This document shows positions 43,574 to 49,006 of a stretch of DNA of 49,006 nt, one piece after another. The stretch comes from a virus. The translations under genes and the position numbers were made by a program. The stretch spans positions 1 through 49,006 of the IMG/VR virus record IMGVR_UViG_3300048778_000111. One strand, 5' to 3'. The stretch's first letter is position 1. Each line of letters begins with the position of its first letter. The notes beneath the pieces are model-generated. The model had not been told where the DNA came from and did not search any database. It was given only the letters and a program-made list of their open reading frames with translations.

Positions 43574-46369
43574 GTGCAGAAAACCCTTACCATCATTTTG
43601 TCCATTATCTGGACTACTTGCGCGTTTGGCCAAGTCACTACCGGATATCATAGAGTTAACCAGCTTCTCCAGCGAGGAACCTCGGGGGCCTACGCTCAAA
43701 TAGTCCCGCGTGGAACTATCCATGTTACCAGCGCGGCGACGGGACTTTTAGCTACTATTTACAGAGACCCGCTGCTTACCTCCCAAATCGCATCAGGATC
43801 TGTAACATCGGACGCAAACGGAAATTACGACTACTATATTCCCTTGAACTACTGCGTAGATGAAACAGTATCTTCCCCCGGAGCCGGGTCGTATACCACC
43901 ACCAACATTTGTGAGAACACGGGGTCCTCCGTTGCCCTGTTTGCCACCCCGCCTGTTTTGGGCAGCACAACCCCAAACGTAGTCAACGGCACCAGCGCAT
44001 CGTTCTCAGGCACCCTCGTGGCTGGCGTTTCGGTCAGTGCTCAAACCAACATTACCTACACCCCAACCACATCCGCAGAGCTTGCCGCCGACCTAGCGCT
44101 TGGTTCAAACATTACCATCAACCTACCGTGCGGTACGTGGACCTCGACAGCAAGGTCATTATCTAGTACCAACATGCATCTGCATGGCGCAGGAAGGGAT
44201 TGCACGTTCATCCAATTCAGCAATACGGACGGAATCACGTTCACTGGTTCAAACGTGGAAGTGGATGGGATCACGTTTGAGGGAACGACTGGAAGATTTA
44301 CAGTGCAAGCCTACGGGGTAAGCCAATTCCGCTTTCACGACAACACTATCACGCAAGCGGGAACTCAAGTAGGTGTCGGCAGTCGCTATTCTGGTGCCCT
44401 TATAATTGGGAATGGATCATCGGATTTGTGGGTAGAGCGCAACATTTTCACAGCAAACGGCGTAGGTCCGACCGGCGGGACAAATCCGCAAGGATATGAC
44501 GTTTGGACCAATTACGACAACAAATTTACAACCCGGCTGCACCTTCGCAACAATCGAGTGTTCTCATCAAACACTGGGATTTCCTTCGGACTTTATAACT
44601 GTACCGAATGCGATGCTGAAAACAACGTTATCGACCAGAACGATATGTATAACTCTGCCGAAGGAGACGGGCAGGGCTATGGGATCGTGTACTACGAGAT
44701 CAGTGGAACCGACACGCTATCCAGCATCTCGCGCACATCGAATGTGGTCACGGCGATACTGCTTAGCGCCCCATCGTTCACTTTCACAAGCGGGATGCAG
44801 GTCCTAGTTACGCGGAGTCAGTTTGGACCGAACGGAACGGATTTCAACGGAGTATTCACACTTACAGGCGTGACCGGAACAACCTTCACCTGGGCACAAA
44901 CCGCGCCGGATGACTCCATCTCTTCGCCGAACGCAAGTTTGAAGCACGCGATCTCCTCTCCGCAGATTATTGGAAACATTATAACCAATACGGCGGGAGG
45001 ATGCATTTATTTGCAGGGCGTTGCGACTCCCACCGTCGAACACAACACCCTTTCGCAGTGCGATCAGAACCTATCGGCATCTTCTTTGCCGCAATCCTGC
45101 ATTGGGCTGGCCGCTGTGTGGGGAGGCACTATAACAGGGAATGTTTGTAGTGGAAACCCAATCAGCGACGGGGTTTCACTGGCGTGGGTGTACTCTACAT
45201 CGATTACTGGAAACACCTTTGAAAACCTTACTGGTGGCTACGGAAACGGGATCAATCTCAAGGGTGCGGAGCACATCAACGTGACCGGGAACACGATAAG
45301 GAATGCCGGGCATTCAGGCATCGGTGACACGGGAACCTCAGTCTCTAACTGCTACAAATGCACCTTCGGGAACAACGATATTTGGATGTCTCCGACCGGT
45401 TTAGGGTACTACTTCCAAGGCTATGACGCTGACATCAATATCACGGGAGGCTCTGTCTATGCTCCGTCTTTAACTGGCGGTAATTCGGGTATTTACTTTG
45501 GGGTCAATACGAATAACGTCAATGTGACCGGCGTCAGCATAGATGGCTATGGAGACGGCAGCACGGTTTCAGAGATGAATTTTGGCATTATAGCGCTGGG
45601 AGCGAACAGCAGCTTCACCGCTAACAAGATCAAAGGAGTGAGCCTATACGGAATCTCTGATCGAGGCACCGACCAGATATTCCGGGCCAACACGATCACC
45701 AACAGTGGCACAGGCATACTTACAGGGGGAACGCGGCCTCAGATTGTCGATAACGTTTTGTGGTCTGGGGTGACGACGCCGATCAATAGCGGGAGCGCGA
45801 CGAATCCGTATCTCAGCGGGAATCAAACGGCCTCATCCACGCCGCCAAATGTGCTGTTTTCAAACTACACCAACGCCAATGGCACGGTCATTCCCTCGAC
45901 GGCACTTGGCAATCAGGGTCCAGCAACGGGGTATGTGCAGCTTGCGCCTTCAGCTACAGGTACACCGGGCTGTTTATACGACAACGGCTCAGGCATAAGA
46001 TCGTGGGCAGCGTGCAGCGGCATGACGTGGCCAACGCAAACCAACTACTATCCGCTATATGCGGGGTCAAGTGCCTGGGGCACCAGTCATATTGATGATG
46101 GTGTGACTACAGTAAGCACGATTACCTCAACAGAGACGATTGCGGCTCCTGGGTACAAAGGCACTGGAAGCGGGACCGCTACAATCCAACTCCCCGTAGT
46201 CAGCTATTCCACCCTGAATGCGGCTTATCCGTGCAGTTCCACCTATACTGGAATGCGTGCAAGCGTCAACGATGCGCCGACTGATACTTGGGGTGCCGCT
46301 ATCTCTCCAGGTGGCGGAGGGTACACTGAGCCAGCCTTTTGCAACGGAAGCGCGTGGGTGGTGAAATGA
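43574..46369 (+). CDS. Exported beta-helix adhesin/depolymerase-like protein (931 aa)
   Basis: GTG start after AAGGACGA. A signal peptide (cut after AFG, before Gln) leads to an N-terminal domain shared with the 19430 protein. Residues about 170-700 show repeats of a right-handed parallel beta-helix (NVEVDGITFEG, FRFHDNTITQ, HLRNNRVFSS, TVEHNTLSQC), as in phage tailspikes and pectate-lyase-like enzymes. The C-terminal part is a different beta domain. The signal-peptide region contains a perfect palindrome copy. Confidence 0.75.
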   Translation: MQKTLTIILSIIWTTCAFGQVTTGYHRVNQLLQRGTSGAYAQIVPRGTIHVTSAATGLLATIYRDPLLTSQIASGSVTSDANGNYDYYIPLNYCVDETVSSPGAGSYTTTNICENTGSSVALFATPPVLGSTTPNVVNGTSASFSGTLVAGVSVSAQTNITYTPTTSAELAADLALGSNITINLPCGTWTSTARSLSSTNMHLHGAGRDCTFIQFSNTDGITFTGSNVEVDGITFEGTTGRFTVQAYGVSQFRFHDNTITQAGTQVGVGSRYSGALIIGNGSSDLWVERNIFTANGVGPTGGTNPQGYDVWTNYDNKFTTRLHLRNNRVFSSNTGISFGLYNCTECDAENNVIDQNDMYNSAEGDGQGYGIVYYEISGTDTLSSISRTSNVVTAILLSAPSFTFTSGMQVLVTRSQFGPNGTDFNGVFTLTGVTGTTFTWAQTAPDDSISSPNASLKHAISSPQIIGNIITNTAGGCIYLQGVATPTVEHNTLSQCDQNLSASSLPQSCIGLAAVWGGTITGNVCSGNPISDGVSLAWVYSTSITGNTFENLTGGYGNGINLKGAEHINVTGNTIRNAGHSGIGDTGTSVSNCYKCTFGNNDIWMSPTGLGYYFQGYDADINITGGSVYAPSLTGGNSGIYFGVNTNNVNVTGVSIDGYGDGSTVSEMNFGIIALGANSSFTANKIKGVSLYGISDRGTDQIFRANTITNSGTGILTGGTRPQIVDNVLWSGVTTPINSGSATNPYLSGNQTASSTPPNVLFSNYTNANGTVIPSTALGNQGPATGYVQLAPSATGTPGCLYDNGSGIRSWAACSGMTWPTQTNYYPLYAGSSAWGTSHIDDGVTTVSTITSTETIAAPGYKGTGSGTATIQLPVVSYSTLNAAYPCSSTYTGMRASVNDAPTDTWGAAISPGGGGYTEPAFCNGSAWVVK
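43600..43614. repeat. Dispersed palindrome in the signal-peptide coding region
   Basis: GTCCATTATCTGGAC read as SIIWT, the same peptide as in the terminase. Confidence 0.9.
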
Positions 46370-48603
46370 AGAAATTTCTCTTTTTCCTTCTTCTCTCCCT
46401 CTCTGCGGTCTCTGCGAAGCCCTGCTTTTCACAGTTGTGGAGCGGATTGCTTTACCCGCCTGGCTCGGGAACCTGCACGGGAGCTACACCGTCCGGATGT
46501 GCGGTGGACTGGAGCGGGTCGGGCATCCCGGGTGGCGTCCCCACAGGTACGCAGACGGGCAGCACAATCGCGGCTACTGGCTCAGACCAGACCTCCGCGA
46601 TCAATGCGGCACTGGCGGCTTGCGGCGGATCTTCCGGAGCAGTCAAGTACGTCAACTTGGCGGCAGGAACGTTTGTCCTATCCGGTCCACTCATTCCCTC
46701 CAGCTATTGCTACCTGAACGGCCAGGGCGCGAACTCTACCATCCTGCAATTCACCAGTACCAGTGGGAACGGCGAGATCAATCTTGGCGCGCCAATGTCG
46801 GGCGGCTCTCCGGCTGCTCCGTCTACAGCGAACGATACGGCAATTACTGGCGGACTGTCGGCAGGGTCTACGAGCATCGCAGTAGCCAGTGCTGCGCATA
46901 TTTCTGTAGGCTCTCTGCTCTCCATCTCGGAGTTGAACAGCGCGTCAAACAACGTCAACTCGACCGGCTCGGAGGGATTCTGCAACTTCTGCGACAACTA
47001 CAACGGTAGCAGGTCAAGCGGTCAGACGGTCAAGGTCACGAATGTGAGCGGGACAACCGTCACAATCTCGCCCGGTCTGTACTGGACTTATGGAACGACA
47101 CTGCCCTCGTGGGTGGCGAGCACGACCTACTATGAAGGCCAGAATGTCACGACGAAGGGACACATCTACTTCAACGTCATCAGTCCAGGCAGCGGAGCGA
47201 ATTACGGCACCGCGAACTATAACTGCGTGAGCGGAACATCCGCGTCCAGCTTCCCCACAAATGGAAGTCAGTTCACAGACGGAACCTGTAACTGGCTTGA
47301 CCTCGGCGCAGGCACCACGACCAGCCCTCTGGCTACTCCCTTCACGCCAACCGTCGAAGCGGGCGTGAAGAACCTGCAACTTTACACTGTGAACGGTGGG
47401 ACGGATACCCTTGTTGGCCCGAATATCTCAATCAATCAGTGCGAGTATTGCTTTGTTTCCGGCGTCGAAGACAACTACACAGACGCGGATCACGTTCTGG
47501 CAAGTTGGGATTACGGCGGCGAAATCACACAAAGTTATTTCTCGAACGCGATCTTGCACACTTCTGGAACTTACGATTCCTGCGTCCAAATTGACTCCAA
47601 GACATCGCTACTTCTCTTCGACAACAACATATTGGAGCGGTTGCACATAGGTATCAACCTTGAAAAAGGTGCATCTGGAAATGTGGTTTCCTACAACTTC
47701 ATCCAAGCTCCCTTCGATGTGGGGAGCGTTGATTTCGTGACTGGGGCAATTGAGTTCCACGGCGCGCATCCTGAGTTCAACTTGTTTGAGGGGAACATCC
47801 TGCAAGAGTTCCAGCCAGATTCAATTTGGGGAACCTCGATTCACTCGACCTATTATCGGAACTGGACAACAGGGTCTATGGCGGTCAACAATCCCATTGC
47901 CGCAGGCCGGAACGCGGTCAGCGCGGGAGGGGCGGCGGTTCCTTGCACCGGCATAACAAGCGGAAAGTCCTGCTACCAGTTCCAAGGCGGGCGAGCAGTC
48001 AACATCTCGTATCTTACGCTTGGGACCAACCTGCTTGGTAACGTAGTAGGAAGCGCTTGGCAAATCAATAACCTCGGTTATGGGGGGGAGGGAGTAACAG
48101 TCTACAACTCTGGCTCTCCACAAACTGATGTTCTCCAGTGGCCCGGCTCTCGATCCTACGACTCCATCATGTACGATTACGCCTTCGGCTACGGAGAGGC
48201 CGGAGACGACGGCACCTGGGCGTTGGATTCAACGCTGGCTTATTCCACTTCGCTGCTGCACGGAAACTACGGCGACATCTCCAACTCCGTCTATTGGACC
48301 ACTGGCCTGACGCACACCCTTCCGGCGTCTTTTTATTTAAGCGCCAAACCTTCGTGGTGGGGATCGCTTCCGTACCCAGCTATTGGCCCGGACGTTACCG
48401 GAGGGAGCGGACCCGGCGGGCACGTTTCGGAGACGACATCCATTCCGGCACAGGCTTGCTATCTGGGCACATCGGGTGGCAGCTACGGCGGTGCGGGATC
48501 TCCAATCTCGTTTAACGCGGCAACCTGCTATTCATCAGCGTCCCTAATGCCACCACAAATTACTGGCAATGTGGTCATCTCTGGAAACTTCACAATCAAC
48601 TAA
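46366..48603 (+). CDS. Exported beta-helix protein (745 aa)
   Basis: Signal peptide MKKFLFFLLLSLSAVSA, then a Cys-containing segment and a parallel beta-helix (SAINAALAACGG, YCYLNGQGANSTILQF, CFVSGVEDNYTDADH, NLFEGNILQEF). The start ATG 46366 overlaps the upstream stop. The layout resembles pectate-lyase-3-type tailspikes with a carbohydrate-acting groove. Probably a second adhesin or depolymerase. Confidence 0.72.
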   Translation: MKKFLFFLLLSLSAVSAKPCFSQLWSGLLYPPGSGTCTGATPSGCAVDWSGSGIPGGVPTGTQTGSTIAATGSDQTSAINAALAACGGSSGAVKYVNLAAGTFVLSGPLIPSSYCYLNGQGANSTILQFTSTSGNGEINLGAPMSGGSPAAPSTANDTAITGGLSAGSTSIAVASAAHISVGSLLSISELNSASNNVNSTGSEGFCNFCDNYNGSRSSGQTVKVTNVSGTTVTISPGLYWTYGTTLPSWVASTTYYEGQNVTTKGHIYFNVISPGSGANYGTANYNCVSGTSASSFPTNGSQFTDGTCNWLDLGAGTTTSPLATPFTPTVEAGVKNLQLYTVNGGTDTLVGPNISINQCEYCFVSGVEDNYTDADHVLASWDYGGEITQSYFSNAILHTSGTYDSCVQIDSKTSLLLFDNNILERLHIGINLEKGASGNVVSYNFIQAPFDVGSVDFVTGAIEFHGAHPEFNLFEGNILQEFQPDSIWGTSIHSTYYRNWTTGSMAVNNPIAAGRNAVSAGGAAVPCTGITSGKSCYQFQGGRAVNISYLTLGTNLLGNVVGSAWQINNLGYGGEGVTVYNSGSPQTDVLQWPGSRSYDSIMYDYAFGYGEAGDDGTWALDSTLAYSTSLLHGNYGDISNSVYWTTGLTHTLPASFYLSAKPSWWGSLPYPAIGPDVTGGSGPGGHVSETTSIPAQACYLGTSGGSYGGAGSPISFNAATCYSSASLMPPQITGNVVISGNFTIN

Positions 48604-48615
48604 AAAGAGGGTAAA

Positions 48616-49006
48616 ATGAAACGAATTTCTTTTCTCATGACTCTGGCATTTCTACTAGTTTCTATTGGATGCCATGCACAGGTTCCTGCTACTACACATG
48701 TGGTAGCTATAAATGGGACAGCCCCATCCATCTGCACAGGAAACTCTTGCACCTACCTATTCAGCCGCATCGCGGTGACATCAGGGGCTGTGACCTGTCC
48801 TGTGGCAACCACGGGTACGTATGCTTCCCTCAACAGCGGTGCTGAGACTAGTACAGTTGCCTACACGGACAAGACCGCAGCAGGTTTAACGGTATGCTAT
48901 GTGGCTCAAACTGATTTGGGCGGGGCATATTCAGTCGCCAGCGCAACAGCAGGGCCTTACGTGGTTCCTGCAAATCCAGTTGCCCCAACCTCGGTAACCG
49001 GGGCAC
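48616..49006 (+). CDS. Exported surface protein, 5' part (cut by the right edge)
   Basis: 130 codons visible. Signal peptide MKRISFLMTLAFLLVSIGC; the Cys could be a lipobox Cys or the cut may be after HA before Gln. The rest is Thr/Ser/Ala-rich beta sequence with Cys pairs. AAGAGGGTAAA precedes the ATG. It continues the surface protein cluster. Confidence 0.65.
   Translation, partial: MKRISFLMTLAFLLVSIGCHAQVPATTHVVAINGTAPSICTGNSCTYLFSRIAVTSGAVTCPVATTGTYASLNSGAETSTVAYTDKTAAGLTVCYVAQTDLGGAYSVASATAGPYVVPANPVAPTSVTGA

Noticed and set aside
164-43614. The palindrome as a CRISPR repeat
   Set aside because: Spacing is irregular (hundreds to thousands of bases), both orientations occur and no cas genes are present.

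Overview
The window is part of the genome of a tailed double-stranded DNA phage (Caudoviricetes). It carries a large terminase subunit, portal, scaffold, major capsid protein, a head-tail connector-like protein, a lysozyme and several large adhesin or depolymerase-like proteins, plus many homing endonucleases and a long tRNA array. No host gene is visible, so this looks like a free phage genome rather than a prophage junction. The host is not identifiable with certainty. Genes use ordinary AGGAG-type ribosome binding sites and all three stop codons. Vegetative-type promoters repeatedly read TTGACA, then TGTGGTATAAT. Several exported proteins appear to be cleaved just before a Gln, which would fit a Gram-negative soil host such as an acidobacterium; this is only an inference.

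Layout. Positions 1-3940 hold a leftward operon of small unknown genes transcribed from a promoter at 3909-3937. Three of these genes have the same 60-nt structured leader just upstream of their start codons. Positions 3940-4980 are a mostly non-coding divergent control region. Positions 4982-7822 (rightward) hold a coiled-coil membrane protein, a T4-type lysozyme, two small HExxH proteins and an HNH nuclease. Positions 7830-12693 hold 31 assignable tRNA genes covering 19 amino acids (no His found), with HNH, zinc-finger and GIY-YIG remnants, a small membrane protein and several structured non-tRNA segments among them. Positions 12834-19401 hold small structural or accessory genes and the large terminase. 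Positions 19430-23852 hold two large signal-peptide-bearing fibre or hydrolase-like proteins and a decayed domain. Positions 24127-30300 run from portal to scaffold, with an HNH insertion. Positions 30328-34808 hold the major capsid gene, split into nine exons by eight group I introns, two of which encode LAGLIDADG endonucleases. Positions 34934-43572 hold many small genes, including a GGQ-domain release-factor-like protein, a KTSC-domain protein, a histidine phosphatase, another HNH and the connector-like protein. Positions 43574-49006 hold three more signal-peptide-bearing surface proteins, the last cut by the window edge.

The most striking observations are three. First, the capsid gene is broken into nine pieces; my splice-site predictions restore one continuous 326-codon frame. 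Second, a 15-bp near-palindrome (GTCCAGATAATGGAC and close variants) occurs 28 times in both orientations: between genes, at gene starts and stops, directly after a promoter, inside coding sequence, as the variable arm of a tRNA-Ser, and as a hairpin in intron ribozymes. It behaves like either a genome-wide protein-binding site or a miniature mobile hairpin. Third, the leader RNA repeated before three leftward genes shows covarying stems and a possible pseudoknot and matches no regulatory RNA I recognise.

How the parts may work together (inference): the leftward genes are probably early or host-takeover functions, the tRNAs with the GGQ protein supplement translation, and the rightward genes build the virion. 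Functions of most small genes are unknown.
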